From contig NZ_JACBZU010000001.1 of NCBI RefSeq assembly GCF_013407935.1, positions 496,001 to 560,000 on the forward strand: a DNA stretch of 64,000 nucleotides, given 5' to 3'. The notes beneath the pieces were generated by a model, which was not told the DNA's origin, did no database searches, and was given only the letters and a program-made list of their open reading frames with translations. Source of the DNA: Allomuricauda sp. ARW1Y1 (GTDB lineage: Bacteria > Bacteroidota > Bacteroidia > Flavobacteriales > Flavobacteriaceae). The position numbers were made by a program, and so were the translations under genes. Positions 53,349-61,819 of the stretch are shown here, one piece after another. How positions within the stretch are numbered: the first letter of the stretch is position 1; each line of letters starts with the position of its first letter.

Positions 53349-53414
53349 CTGTAACCCAATTACAGAAAACTAGAGAAATTGCTGCGTTGAGCGCTTATTG
53401 CGTAACAATATTAC
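53349..53414. promoter_or_regulatory. Two GTAA-N5-TTAC operators between divergent regulators
   Basis: GTAACCCAATTAC at 53351-53363 (extended to CTGTAA...TTACAG, perfect 6-bp arms) and GTAACAATATTAC at 53402-53414 share GTAA-N5-TTAC. They lie 51 bp apart centre to centre, in a 140-bp divergent gap. Confidence 0.6.
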
Positions 53415-53429
53415 ACAATATAGAAATAA

Positions 53430-54134
53430 ATGTATATAATTAAGCAATTAAGACGAAAAAATAATATTAGTCAATCGCAATTGGGTGAGGAAATTGGCGT
53501 GAGTTTACGCACGATTCAGCTCTACGAAAGAAAGGATGCCAACATTCCTATAAAAAATTTGACCAAGATTGCCGAATATTTTGGTCTTACCATCGCCGAG
53601 CTCTACATGCACGAGGTGAACGATATGGGAGAGGCCTATACCCGACGACAACCGTTTACCAAACATGGTAGTGTATTCTACCCCTTGGAGCATGGAAAAT
53701 ATTTGGTAATGGCTCCTTTGGTGCTGGTGGAGTGGCATCAAAAGTATATCAAATCATTAAAGACGGACAAATTCACCAATCCATTCCAAGGAGGGTTCAT
53801 TATTGATTTCTTGACCGAGGAACCCCATCGTATTTTTGAAGTCTCCGGCGACTCCATGAACGACTCCAGCGCTGCATCCATTCCCAACAAGTCGTATGTC
53901 CTTGGATTGGAAGTGAAAAAAGAGTCCTTGGCCCGGAACAAGGAGACCTTTTGGAACGAATCTTACATACTTGTTTGTTTGGACCGGATTATCTGTAAGC
54001 GGCTTACAGGGTATAACAAGGACAAAAGGGCCTTGCTTTGCCATAACCTAAACACTTCGCCGGAATTTCAGGATTTTGAGTTGCCGTTGGACGATGTGTT
54101 GCAGGTGTTCAGGATTGTGAAAAAGCAGCTTTGA
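53430..54134 (+). CDS. XRE-family regulator with C-terminal S24 peptidase-like domain
   Basis: The 234-residue protein has an N-terminal XRE helix-turn-helix (ISQSQLGEEIGVSLRTIQLYER, about 13-34). The S24/LexA-like C-terminal part has IFEVSGDSMND, the catalytic Ser at residue 142, and Lys near 190 (DRIICKRL). Unlike LexA and CI, no Ala-Gly cleavage site is evident in the linker, so self-cleavage is uncertain. Such proteins usually repress a divergent neighbour and sometimes respond to DNA damage. The 3' end overlaps vsr by 26 bp on the other strand. Confidence 0.87.
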   Translation: MYIIKQLRRKNNISQSQLGEEIGVSLRTIQLYERKDANIPIKNLTKIAEYFGLTIAELYMHEVNDMGEAYTRRQPFTKHGSVFYPLEHGKYLVMAPLVLVEWHQKYIKSLKTDKFTNPFQGGFIIDFLTEEPHRIFEVSGDSMNDSSAASIPNKSYVLGLEVKKESLARNKETFWNESYILVCLDRIICKRLTGYNKDKRALLCHNLNTSPEFQDFELPLDDVLQVFRIVKKQL

Positions 54135-54597
54135 CTTGATTGAGGTGGGTAAGCACCTCTTCGAGGCAATCGTCCAAGTTTTTCTTTACTTCCGTTTCCC
54201 AAAACCGAAACACCGTGTAACCCTTTTCTTTTAAGGCTTGATTTACCTCATGGTCACGCTGCATGTTCCGTTCGATTTTTGGAATCCAGAACTCCCGATT
54301 CGTTTTGATTTTCTCCCTGCGCTTCTCCCAATTATGGCCGTGCCAGTATTCCCCATCAATGAAAATGACGGTTTTATACTTTTTAAGGGCAATATCTGGC
54401 TTACCGATAAGCTTTTTATAATCGATGCGGTATCGGTAGCCCGATTGCCACAATGCTTTCCTAAAGGCGAGCTCCGGCTTGGTATTTTTACCACGAATTT
54501 TTCCCATAATCTTGGAGCGCTGAGGAGTGGTGTAAAAACCTGATTCCTCGTTGAAACGGGGTACTTTAATGCGTTCTTTTGGATACTCTTTGGACAT
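54109..54597 (-). CDS. vsr: Very short patch repair endonuclease
   Basis: Vsr nicks next to T:G mismatches made by deamination of 5-methylcytosine. From ATG 54597 the 162-residue protein shows RSKIMGKIRGKNTKPELAFR, the catalytic Asp in VIFIDGEYWHGHNW with following His residues, and FWETEVKKNLDDC. These are the Vsr blocks in order. Its usual partner, a cytosine-5 methyltransferase (Dcm type), is not in the window. The gene runs against the S24 regulator. Confidence 0.93.
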   Translation of the reverse strand: MSKEYPKERIKVPRFNEESGFYTTPQRSKIMGKIRGKNTKPELAFRKALWQSGYRYRIDYKKLIGKPDIALKKYKTVIFIDGEYWHGHNWEKRREKIKTNREFWIPKIERNMQRDHEVNQALKEKGYTVFRFWETEVKKNLDDCLEEVLTHLNQVKAAFSQS

Positions 54598-54610
54598 ACC
54601 ATAATATAAC

Positions 54611-54642
54611 AAAAAACCCAAACTCCTTTTGGAATTTGGGTT
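54611..54642 (-). terminator. Rho-independent terminator of sdhCAB
   Basis: On the minus strand AACCCAAATTCC pairs with GGAGTTTGGGTT around AAAA, with one mismatch, followed by six T residues. It is 25 bp after the sdhB stop. Confidence 0.88.
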
Positions 54643-54666
54643 CTCTATAATAAAATATGATACGAT

Positions 54667-55413
54667 TTATCCTTTCAACGTAGCGGATAAGTATTCGCGG
54701 TTCATACGTGCAATGTTCTCCAAAGAAATACCTTTAGGGCACTCTACTTCGCAAGCACCAGTATTGGTGCAGTTACCGAATCCTTCCAAATCCATTTGGC
54801 GCACCATGTTCTGAACGCGCTCTGCAGCTTCTACCTGTCCCTGTGGCAATAGGGCAAACTGGGATACTTTGGCTGAGGTAAACAACATGGCACTCGCATT
54901 TTTACAAGCGGCCACACAGGCACCACAACCAATACAAGTAGCGGCATTAAAGGAATCATCGGCATGCTCCTTTTCAATAGGAATGGCGTTGGCATCCACT
55001 GGTCGTCCCGAAGTGTTTACGGAAATATAACCACCAGCCTGTTGGATGCGGTCGAAAGCACTGCGATCTGTAATCAAATCCTTGATCACAGGAAACGCTT
55101 TGGCCCTCCAAGGTTCAATTACGATTTCGTCCCCATCATTAAAACTTCGCATGTGCAGCTGACAGGCCGTAATCAAAGAATCTGGACCGTGGGGACGTCC
55201 GTTGATCATCAACGAACATGTACCACAGATACCTTCGCGGCAATCGTGGTCGAATTCCACAGGCTCTTCACCCTTGGCGATCAAATCCTCGTTTAAAATA
55301 TCCAACATCTCCAAGAAGGACATGTCCTTTTCTACCCCATCAAGGGTGTAGTCGACCATCGCTCCTTTGGAGTTCGCATCTTTTTGACGCCATATTTTTA
55401 AATATAATTTCAT
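54667..55413 (-). CDS. sdhB: Succinate dehydrogenase / fumarate reductase iron-sulfur subunit
   Basis: The 248-residue subunit passes electrons from FAD to the membrane haems. It has the [2Fe-2S] site CREGICGTC, the [4Fe-4S] site [11 protein letters not shown] and the [3Fe-4S] site with [12 protein letters not shown]. The type B enzyme couples with menaquinone. It is the last gene of the sdhC-A-B operon, 7 bp after sdhA, and followed by a terminator. Confidence 0.95.
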   Translation of the reverse strand: MKLYLKIWRQKDANSKGAMVDYTLDGVEKDMSFLEMLDILNEDLIAKGEEPVEFDHDCREGICGTCSLMINGRPHGPDSLITACQLHMRSFNDGDEIVIEPWRAKAFPVIKDLITDRSAFDRIQQAGGYISVNTSGRPVDANAIPIEKEHADDSFNAATCIGCGACVAACKNASAMLFTSAKVSQFALLPQGQVEAAERVQNMVRQMDLEGFGNCTNTGACEVECPKGISLENIARMNREYLSATLKG

Positions 55414-55420
55414 AGCAATT

Positions 55421-57424
55421 TTATTTATATGAACGTGTCTTTACTTTGATATTCTCGTATTCCAAATCTTCTTTGTGCAATTTGGCATCTTTGGGCTCGC
55501 CTGCGTATTCCCAAGCGGCCACGTATTTAAAGTTTTCGTCATCACGAAGGGCCTCGCCTTCTTCTGTTTGATACTCTTCACGGAAATGTCCTCCACAGGA
55601 TTCATTTCTATGCAGGGCATCCTTCGCGAACAACTCGCCCAGTTCCAAGAAATCGGCCACACGACCTGCTTTTTCCAATTCTTGGTTCTTGGAATCCGGT
55701 GTTCCGGGAACTTTTACGTTTTCCCAGAAATCCTTGCGCAAGGCGGCGATTTCTTCAATGGCCTCTTTGAGCTCTTTTTCGTTTCGGGACATTCCACATT
55801 TGTTCCACATGATTTTACCCAATTTCTTATGGTAATAATCCACCGTGTGGATACCGCTACCCGACATCAATTTTTTGATGCGCTCACGAACATCGTTTTC
55901 CGCTGCATCAAATTCAGGAGAGTCCGTAGGAATGGGTCCAGTTCTAATATCATCAGACAAATAATCCCCGATGGTGTATGGAAGCACGAAATATCCATCG
56001 GCCAGACCTTGCATCAAAGCCGATGCACCCAAACGGTTGGCACCGTGGTCGCTAAAGTTGGCCTCTCCTGCGGCATAACACCCAGGAATGGTGGTTTGCA
56101 GGTTGTAATCCACCCAAAGACCTCCCATGGTGTAGTGCACCGCTGGATAGATCTTCATAGGAGTTTTGTATGGGTTTTCGTCCACAATCTTTTCGTACAT
56201 CTGGAAGAGGTTACCATATTTCGCCTCCACTATTTTTTCACCGAGCTCGCGAATGGTTTTGTCGTCTGCATCCTTCATTCCAGAGGTCATTGCTTTTTCC
56301 CTTCCATAACGCATTATGGCCGAATCAAAATCGAGGTATACTGCCTCGCCAGTTTTGTTCACGCCGAATCCAGCATCGCATCGTTCCTTGGCAGCTCTTG
56401 AGGCAACGTCCCGTGGCACCAAGTTACCGAAGGCAGGATAACGTCTTTCCAAATAGTAATCCCTATCCTCTTCCGCCAATTCGGTAGGCTTTAGACGACC
56501 CTCGCGAATGGCTTGGGCATCTTCCAATTTTTTGGGCACCCAAATACGACCGTCGTTTCGCAGTGATTCGGACATCAAGGTCAATTTGGATTGATGGTCT
56601 CCCGAAACCGGAATACAGGTCGGGTGGATTTGTGTGTAACACGGGTTGGCGAAGAAAGCACCTTTTTTGTGTGTTCTCCAGGCAGCCATAACGTTGGCGC
56701 CCATACAATAGGTGGAAAGGTAAAACAAGTTTCCATATCCTCCGGAAGCGATGACAACGGCATGCGCAGAATGTCTTTCGATTTCACCGGTCACCAAGTT
56801 CCTGGCAATGATGCCTCGGGCCTTACCATCTACTAAAACCAAGTCCAACATCTCATGACGCGTGTACGATTTGATTTTACCTCGTTGGATTTGACGGTTC
56901 ATGGCGGCGTAGGCACCCAACAATAACTGTTGACCGGTTTGCCCTTTGGCGTAGAAGGTCCTGGAAACCAAAACCCCTCCAAAGGAACGGTTGTCCAATA
57001 ATCCCCCATATTCCCTTGCAAAGGGAACTCCTTGGGCAACACATTGGTCAATAATGTTGGTGGATACTTCCGCTAAACGGTACACGTTGGCCTCTCGGGA
57101 ACGGTAGTCACCTCCTTTGATGGTGTCGTAGAAAAGACGGTAAACACTGTCGCCATCCCCTTGATAGTTCTTGGCTGCGTTCACGCCTCCTTGGGCCGCA
57201 ATGGAGTGCGCCCTTCTAGGCGAATCTTGATAACAGAATGTTTTTACATTGTAGCCCAGCTCTGCCAAAGTGGCTGCAGCGGAGCCCCCGGCCAATCCAG
57301 TACCAACGACAATAATATCAATGTTTCGCTTGTTGGCGGGGTTGACTAGGTCAATTTCATTTTTATGCTTGGTCCATTTGTCCGCTAAGGGTCCAGATGG
57401 AACTTTGGAATTCAATATGCCCAT
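55421..57424 (-). CDS. sdhA: Succinate dehydrogenase / fumarate reductase flavoprotein subunit
   Basis: The 667-residue subunit holds covalent FAD and the succinate site. The FAD-binding Rossmann motif is [19 protein letters not shown] (about 38-56), the FAD-linking His region is [11 protein letters not shown], and the active site has [12 protein letters not shown]. The length is that of the longer type B SdhA. It lies 2 bp after sdhC. Confidence 0.96.
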   Translation of the reverse strand: MGILNSKVPSGPLADKWTKHKNEIDLVNPANKRNIDIIVVGTGLAGGSAAATLAELGYNVKTFCYQDSPRRAHSIAAQGGVNAAKNYQGDGDSVYRLFYDTIKGGDYRSREANVYRLAEVSTNIIDQCVAQGVPFAREYGGLLDNRSFGGVLVSRTFYAKGQTGQQLLLGAYAAMNRQIQRGKIKSYTRHEMLDLVLVDGKARGIIARNLVTGEIERHSAHAVVIASGGYGNLFYLSTYCMGANVMAAWRTHKKGAFFANPCYTQIHPTCIPVSGDHQSKLTLMSESLRNDGRIWVPKKLEDAQAIREGRLKPTELAEEDRDYYLERRYPAFGNLVPRDVASRAAKERCDAGFGVNKTGEAVYLDFDSAIMRYGREKAMTSGMKDADDKTIRELGEKIVEAKYGNLFQMYEKIVDENPYKTPMKIYPAVHYTMGGLWVDYNLQTTIPGCYAAGEANFSDHGANRLGASALMQGLADGYFVLPYTIGDYLSDDIRTGPIPTDSPEFDAAENDVRERIKKLMSGSGIHTVDYYHKKLGKIMWNKCGMSRNEKELKEAIEEIAALRKDFWENVKVPGTPDSKNQELEKAGRVADFLELGELFAKDALHRNESCGGHFREEYQTEEGEALRDDENFKYVAAWEYAGEPKDAKLHKEDLEYENIKVKTRSYK

Positions 57425-57426
57425 AC

Positions 57427-58092
57427 TTAATGTGTTATTGGGTTAAGGTGGTGGTAAACGGCGATGAATGCAAAGGCCAAGGGTACCACGACCGCGAATA
57501 TTTTAGCAAATTTTTTAAATCCAGCAGTGTACTTGTTGTTTACACCCATGGATTGGAAAGAGGAGGCGAAGCCATGCCATAAATGAAGGGCCAGCAGCAC
57601 AAAGGATACCGCATAAAGCACGGTTCTCCAAACTGGAGCGAACTTTTCAACGGTTTCGGCGTAGTAACGCGTTGGGTCCTGTGGGTTGGCCTCGATGTAC
57701 TTGTAGGCCATCTCGTGCACCCAAAAATCGTAGAAGTGCAACGCCAAAAAGGCCAATACCACCAAACCTGAGTAAATCATGTTACGGGAAGCCCATGGTG
57801 CATTGGCAGCGCCATTATACTTTACATAGCCCACATCCCTAGCTTTTCTGTTCTGGATTTCCAACACAAAACCCATCACAAAGTGGATGATTACCCCAGC
57901 AATCAAAATGGGTTGAAGTACAAATTGCACCAATGGATTGTAGCCCATAAAATGGGACCAGGAGTTAAAGGTTTCCGGGTCAATGACCGAAGTAATGTTG
58001 ATAGTAAGATGTTGCGTGAGAAAAACAACCAAAAAAAGACCCGATAGAGCCATTACGTACTTTCGGGCCAACGAAGATTTTATCAAACTCAT
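57427..58092 (-). CDS. sdhC: Succinate dehydrogenase cytochrome b subunit
   Basis: The 221-residue membrane anchor has five hydrophobic helices, as in the cytochrome b558 family of type B enzymes: one polypeptide with two haems binding menaquinone. Likely haem-ligand His residues occur in FLTQHLTIN and [12 protein letters not shown]. It is the first gene of the operon and has a matching promoter at 58111-58142. Confidence 0.94.
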   Translation of the reverse strand: MSLIKSSLARKYVMALSGLFLVVFLTQHLTINITSVIDPETFNSWSHFMGYNPLVQFVLQPILIAGVIIHFVMGFVLEIQNRKARDVGYVKYNGAANAPWASRNMIYSGLVVLAFLALHFYDFWVHEMAYKYIEANPQDPTRYYAETVEKFAPVWRTVLYAVSFVLLALHLWHGFASSFQSMGVNNKYTAGFKKFAKIFAVVVPLAFAFIAVYHHLNPITH

Positions 58093-58110
58093 TAGAAGTC
58101 AGTTTTTACA

Positions 58111-58142
58111 CAAATTTACGGCACGAAGGAGTTTTTAACAAG
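58111..58142 (-). promoter_or_regulatory. Promoter of sdhCAB
   Basis: On the minus strand CTTG is followed after 20 bp by TAAATTTG, an exact TAnnTTTG. It ends 18 bp before the sdhC start. Confidence 0.65.
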
Positions 58143-58265
58143 CTTTCAACATCGTAAAGCAGGTTATTTAGATTCATTTTAAGCTAATGTGATTTAAACC
58201 CTCGATATCGCCATCCCGGAAATTTGACCGATATTACCAATGAATCCAAAATCAAACAAAAAAAC

Positions 58266-59156
58266 ATGGATGTTGCCATTTTATCCGTAAGCCTTAACGT
58301 GTATTCCACGGCTAGGATTGCTGAGGAGTTTGAGCGGGCCGGGCATTATGTGGAGCACGTGGACCATACCAAATGTTCGGTGCAGTTGGGCGGGGACCGT
58401 CCCGAGATTTATATAGGAACAGAGAACATCACCGACGAGTTTGATGCCATTGTACCACGAATTGGGACTACGGTAACTCGGCACGGATCGGCTATCGTAA
58501 AGCAGTTTGAGCTGAACCATGTGTTCACCACCGCCAAATCATTGGGCATTACCCGAGCACGGAACAAAGTCGCTACCCTACAGATGATGTCCCAAAAAGG
58601 CATTCCTGTCCCCAAAACGGTGTTTTCCATCAATCCCTACAATGTAGAGGACCAGATTGAGCTTTTGGGCGGAGCGCCGGTCATTATAAAACTGCAAGAG
58701 GGCACCCAAGGCAAGGGTGTTATTTTGGCGGAAAGCAAAAAGTCGGCAAAATCGGTAATCGATACCCTCTACAACATGAACACGAGTATTTTACTCCAAG
58801 AATATATTGCCGAGGCCAATGGGGAAGACCTTCGGATTATTGTAGTGGGCAAAAAAATTGTCGCCAGCATGAAACGTACCAGCGGCTTGGACGACTTTAG
58901 GTCCAATGTGCACCGAGGAGCCGCAGTGGAAGCCGTACAATTAACACCACGCGAAAAGTTCATAGCCATTAATGCAACCAAACACTTGGGATTGGGCGTA
59001 GCAGGTGTGGATTTGATTCGATCAAAAAATGGCCCTTTATTGATTGAGGTAAACGCGTCTCCGGGTCTTCAAGGGATAGAGGCCGCCACGGGTATCAACG
59101 TGGCTAAGCACATTGTACGTTATGTAGAAAAGCACGGAAGAAACAGTCGCAAATAA
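58266..59156 (+). CDS. rimK: RimK-type alpha-L-glutamate ligase
   Basis: From ATG 58266 the 296-residue protein is an ATP-grasp enzyme that adds glutamate to C termini, as RimK does for ribosomal protein S6. It shows VIIKLQEGTQGKGVILAE near residue 140 (ATP lysine), IVASMKRTSGLDDFRSNVHR, and the metal-binding NASPGLQGIEAATG at the C-terminal end. The earlier TTG-type start at 58224 is less likely. It diverges from sdhC across 173 bp. Confidence 0.9.
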   Translation: MDVAILSVSLNVYSTARIAEEFERAGHYVEHVDHTKCSVQLGGDRPEIYIGTENITDEFDAIVPRIGTTVTRHGSAIVKQFELNHVFTTAKSLGITRARNKVATLQMMSQKGIPVPKTVFSINPYNVEDQIELLGGAPVIIKLQEGTQGKGVILAESKKSAKSVIDTLYNMNTSILLQEYIAEANGEDLRIIVVGKKIVASMKRTSGLDDFRSNVHRGAAVEAVQLTPREKFIAINATKHLGLGVAGVDLIRSKNGPLLIEVNASPGLQGIEAATGINVAKHIVRYVEKHGRNSRK

Positions 59157-59164
59157 TTTTAGAT

Positions 59165-59593
59165 TCAGGCCGACATGTTCATTTTTTCACTGACCTTGGC
59201 CAAGCTCCATTGTACGGCATCTTCCAAATCGGAAAACTGCTTGATTTTGTTTCTGAAGAACATCTTTTCCAAAATAACACTGGCCAAACCGCTTTTATTA
59301 TAGGCCACAATGGAGTAGAACTCTAGATGATGTCGGTTTTTGTAGAACTTGAGCCAGTCCGTGGGCACCACGGAGTAGTCATGGATTCGATTGCTGATGT
59401 AAGCCACAGGTTTATCCTTTCCTAAAATTTCGTAGGCCACGCTGATTATTTTTTCGGCCTTGTCCCAATCGAAAGTGGCACCTTCACTCATTTCGGAGAT
59501 GACCAATCCATCAAAAAAGTAAAAGACACCGAATTCGTACTCCCGGACCTCCTTTATTTTTTTAAAAATTGCCAAATCCCTTACCTTTTGCAT
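59165..59593 (-). CDS. Hypothetical protein with SpoIIAA/STAS-like features, under a LytTR-like site
   Basis: I do not recognise a named family in this 142-residue protein. The alternating strand-helix pattern (FGVFYFFDGLVISEMSEG, KPVAYISNRIHDYSV, FYSIVAYNKSGLAS) resembles small SpoIIAA-like proteins seen in Flavobacteriia. No signal peptide or membrane helix. Upstream it has an exact -7 element (59629-59636) and three 21-bp spaced direct repeats, so its expression is probably activator-dependent. It lies 8 bp from the convergent rimK gene. Confidence 0.65.
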   Translation of the reverse strand: MQKVRDLAIFKKIKEVREYEFGVFYFFDGLVISEMSEGATFDWDKAEKIISVAYEILGKDKPVAYISNRIHDYSVVPTDWLKFYKNRHHLEFYSIVAYNKSGLASVILEKMFFRNKIKQFSDLEDAVQWSLAKVSEKMNMSA

Positions 59594-59628
59594 AATTGTT
59601 TACGTCTGATACATCTATAATGATGGAT

Positions 59629-59636
59629 CAAAGGTA
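59629..59636 (-). promoter_or_regulatory. -7 promoter element
   Basis: On the minus strand this reads TACCTTTG, an exact TAnnTTTG match 35 bp before the start. No TTTG is present at -33; instead the direct-repeat site begins 29 bp upstream, the position expected for an activator that replaces -33 contacts. Confidence 0.6.
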
Positions 59637-59664
59637 CATGGGGCTAAAGGTATTTTTGGGCACC

Positions 59665-59717
59665 GATTGACCGATGCGCCTTCCGAATTGACGTATGGGC
59701 CTTTTCAATTGACGGAT
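59665..59717 (-). promoter_or_regulatory. Three direct repeats with 21-bp spacing, probable LytTR-type regulator site
   Basis: GATTGACCGAT (59665), AATTGACGTAT (59686) and AATTGACGGAT (59707) are spaced exactly 21 bp. On the minus strand they read ATMSGTCAATY, akin to the LytTR half-site and to the repeats at 6408 and 37516. Orientation relative to the gene is the same at all three loci. Confidence 0.6.
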
Positions 59718-59775
59718 GCTATTTTGGGAGAAATGAAATACGTAAAATTCCTACACATCTGGTTGGAATCCCGTA

Positions 59776-60165
59776 TTATTTCTCCATGTTTTTGAGCTGA
59801 ATCCCCAAGGCTTTAGTGGAAAGTTGTACTTCTAGAAGGGAAAGGATCAAAGAAATCATCAAAAAAACCAGACTGATGCCAAAAATTACATTGGCCCAGA
59901 CCCGCATTTCCACATAGATCAAGAACATGGTAACGGCGGCCAACAAAAAACTCACGATGGCAGTGGCCTGCATGTTCTTGATGATGCCCAATCGCGTCCG
60001 CAATTGGTTGATTTGTTGTTTTAGAGGTGGCGCCGAAGTTTCCTCAAACTGCTTGTGCAACTGGCGGATCAATGCAGCAATGGCCAAGTAACGTGCGTTG
60101 TAAGCCAACATGGTCAACGAAATGGCGGGAAAAAGCAGTGCGGGAATACTAAGGTTGAGCTCCAT
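59776..60165 (-). CDS. DUF2721 family membrane protein
   Basis: The 129-residue protein has an N-terminal helix (LSIPALLFPAISLTMLAYNARYL-type segment, about 5-27), a polar middle with EETSAPPLKQQINQL, and two further helices (about 68-85 and 92-112). This is the DUF2721 layout of small integral membrane proteins of unknown function. It diverges from pepP, whose promoter lies in the gap, and is 182 bp upstream of the STAS-like gene with the LytTR-like site between. Confidence 0.8.
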   Translation of the reverse strand: MELNLSIPALLFPAISLTMLAYNARYLAIAALIRQLHKQFEETSAPPLKQQINQLRTRLGIIKNMQATAIVSFLLAAVTMFLIYVEMRVWANVIFGISLVFLMISLILSLLEVQLSTKALGIQLKNMEK

Positions 60166-60193
60166 TTTTTCAATTTGATTGGGAAGGTAAGGA

Positions 60194-60225
60194 TTTGTCT
60201 TCGGTAACGCAATTACCTACATTTG
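60194..60225 (+). promoter_or_regulatory. Promoter of pepP, complete consensus
   Basis: TTTG at 60194-60197, then 20 bp, then TACATTTG at 60218-60225. Both Bacteroidota sigma-A elements are exact matches, 19 bp before the start codon. Confidence 0.75.
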
Positions 60226-60244
60226 AGCAAATCAAATCACAACT

Positions 60245-61537
60245 ATGAAATACACTCAGATAGACAGCAACCTTTTTATAAAGAACCGTAAAAAATTCGT
60301 GGCACAAATGCGGCCAAAGAGCATTGCGGTCTTCAATTCCAACGATATTTATCCCATTGGTGCGGATAGCACCTTGCCTTTTGAGCAGGACCGGGACCTT
60401 TTTTATCTGAGCGGTGCTGATCAAGAGGAAACGATTTTGCTGCTTTTTCCCGATGCCATGGATGCCAAGCACAGGGAAATTCTGTTTGTGCGGGAAACCA
60501 ACGACCATATTGCCGTTTGGGAAGGAGCAAAACTCACCAAGGAAAAAGCAACGGAGGTTTCAGGCATTGAAACAGTGTATTGGCTTACCGAATTTGACAA
60601 GATATTTTTTGATTTGATGACGGAGGCGGATACCATCTACTTCAACACCAATGAACATTACCGCCAAGCAGTGGAGACCCAGACTAGGGAAGACCGCTTC
60701 ATCGAAAAAGTAAAAAAGGAATACCCTGCCCACCAATGGGCCAAAAGCAATCCCATTTTGCAAAATATTCGCGGGGTAAAGGAACCAGAGGAAATCGAAT
60801 TGATGCAAAGGGCCTGCGACATTACCGAAAAAGGGTTTAGAAGAGTGCTGGAATTTGTGAAGCCTGGCGTATGGGAACACGAAATTGAGGCCGAATATCT
60901 GCACGAATTTATTCGGAACCGCTCCAAAGGGTTTGCCTACAGTCCCATCATTGCATCGGGCAACAATGCGAACGTGCTCCACTATTTGGAAAACAACAAA
61001 CAGGTGAAGGACGGCGATATGATCTTGATGGACCTTGCAGCTGAATACGCCAACTATTCCAGCGACATGACCCGTACCATTCCTGTGAACGGAAGATTCA
61101 CGGCCAGACAGAAGGAAGTGTATAGCGCAGTACTTCGTGTAAAGGAGGAGGCAACCAAAATGTTGGTGCCCGGAACCCTGTGGGCCGAATATCATAAAGA
61201 GGTGGGAAAACTCATGACCTCCGAATTGATAGGACTTGGATTGTTGGACAAGGCCGATGTGCAAAATGAAAATCCAGACTGGCCTGCCTATAAAAAGTAC
61301 TTCATGCACGGTACCAGCCACCACATCGGATTGAACACCCACGATTACGGGGAGTTGAAAAAACCGATGAAAGCCAATATGGTGTTCACCGTGGAGCCCG
61401 GTATTTACATTCCCGCCGAGGGAATGGGAATCCGTTTGGAAGATGATGTGGTCATCCAAGAAAAGGGAGAGCCCTTTAATTTGATGCGCAACATCCCCAT
61501 AGAAATCGAGGAAATCGAGGAATTGATGAACAAATAG
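60245..61537 (+). CDS. pepP: Aminopeptidase P family protein (Xaa-Pro aminopeptidase)
   Basis: The 430-residue enzyme removes the residue before proline. The N-terminal domain covers about 1-160. The catalytic pita-bread domain has the two-metal ligands Asp in MDLAAEYANYSSDMTRT, His in HGTSHHIGLNTHD, Glu in TVEPGIYIP and Glu in RLEDDVVIQ. This is the usual size for PepP. It has a consensus promoter. A 59-residue membrane protein follows after 39 bp. Confidence 0.95.
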   Translation: MKYTQIDSNLFIKNRKKFVAQMRPKSIAVFNSNDIYPIGADSTLPFEQDRDLFYLSGADQEETILLLFPDAMDAKHREILFVRETNDHIAVWEGAKLTKEKATEVSGIETVYWLTEFDKIFFDLMTEADTIYFNTNEHYRQAVETQTREDRFIEKVKKEYPAHQWAKSNPILQNIRGVKEPEEIELMQRACDITEKGFRRVLEFVKPGVWEHEIEAEYLHEFIRNRSKGFAYSPIIASGNNANVLHYLENNKQVKDGDMILMDLAAEYANYSSDMTRTIPVNGRFTARQKEVYSAVLRVKEEATKMLVPGTLWAEYHKEVGKLMTSELIGLGLLDKADVQNENPDWPAYKKYFMHGTSHHIGLNTHDYGELKKPMKANMVFTVEPGIYIPAEGMGIRLEDDVVIQEKGEPFNLMRNIPIEIEEIEELMNK

Positions 61538-61576
61538 TCAGATTCTGATTTTAGAATTTAGAGAGACAAAAGAAGA

Positions 61577-61756
61577 ATGCGAACGAGCCTAGTGTGGTTG
61601 ATGCAACAATCGACCATCGAAAAAAAGATGGAAGAAGCCCCAGATAGTGCCTATGAAATCGGGGTGGTTATTGGGAGTTACCTGCCCTTTGTGGTACTGG
61701 CTGGCATTGCGTATGCCATTTATTACTACAATAAAAAGAAGCGAGACTCGGAGTAA
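61577..61756 (+). CDS. Small membrane protein
   Basis: The 59-residue frame starts ATG 61577 after an AAAGAAGA purine stretch. The product has a polar N-terminal half (QQSTIEKKMEEAPDSAYE) and one transmembrane helix (VVIGSYLPFVVLAGIAYAIY), ending in KKKRD, consistent with the positive-inside rule and a cytosolic C terminus. It is probably co-transcribed with pepP. No family recognised. Confidence 0.6.
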   Translation: MRTSLVWLMQQSTIEKKMEEAPDSAYEIGVVIGSYLPFVVLAGIAYAIYYYNKKKRDSE

Positions 61757-61819
61757 GTTAGTCAGTTTGGTCGATCACCAAAAAGAAATGTTCCATCAAA
61801 TGGCTTAATGTAACGGAAT

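Noticed and set aside
52969-54597. Prophage remnant or defence island around the S24 regulator, small HTH gene and vsr
   Set aside because: No integrase, structural, methyltransferase or nuclease-effector genes are present; neighbours are housekeeping sdhCAB and a CoA-transferase pair.
55475-56401. Frame of 308 codons opposite sdhA
   Set aside because: Antisense shadow of a highly conserved flavoprotein; no ribosome site or motif.
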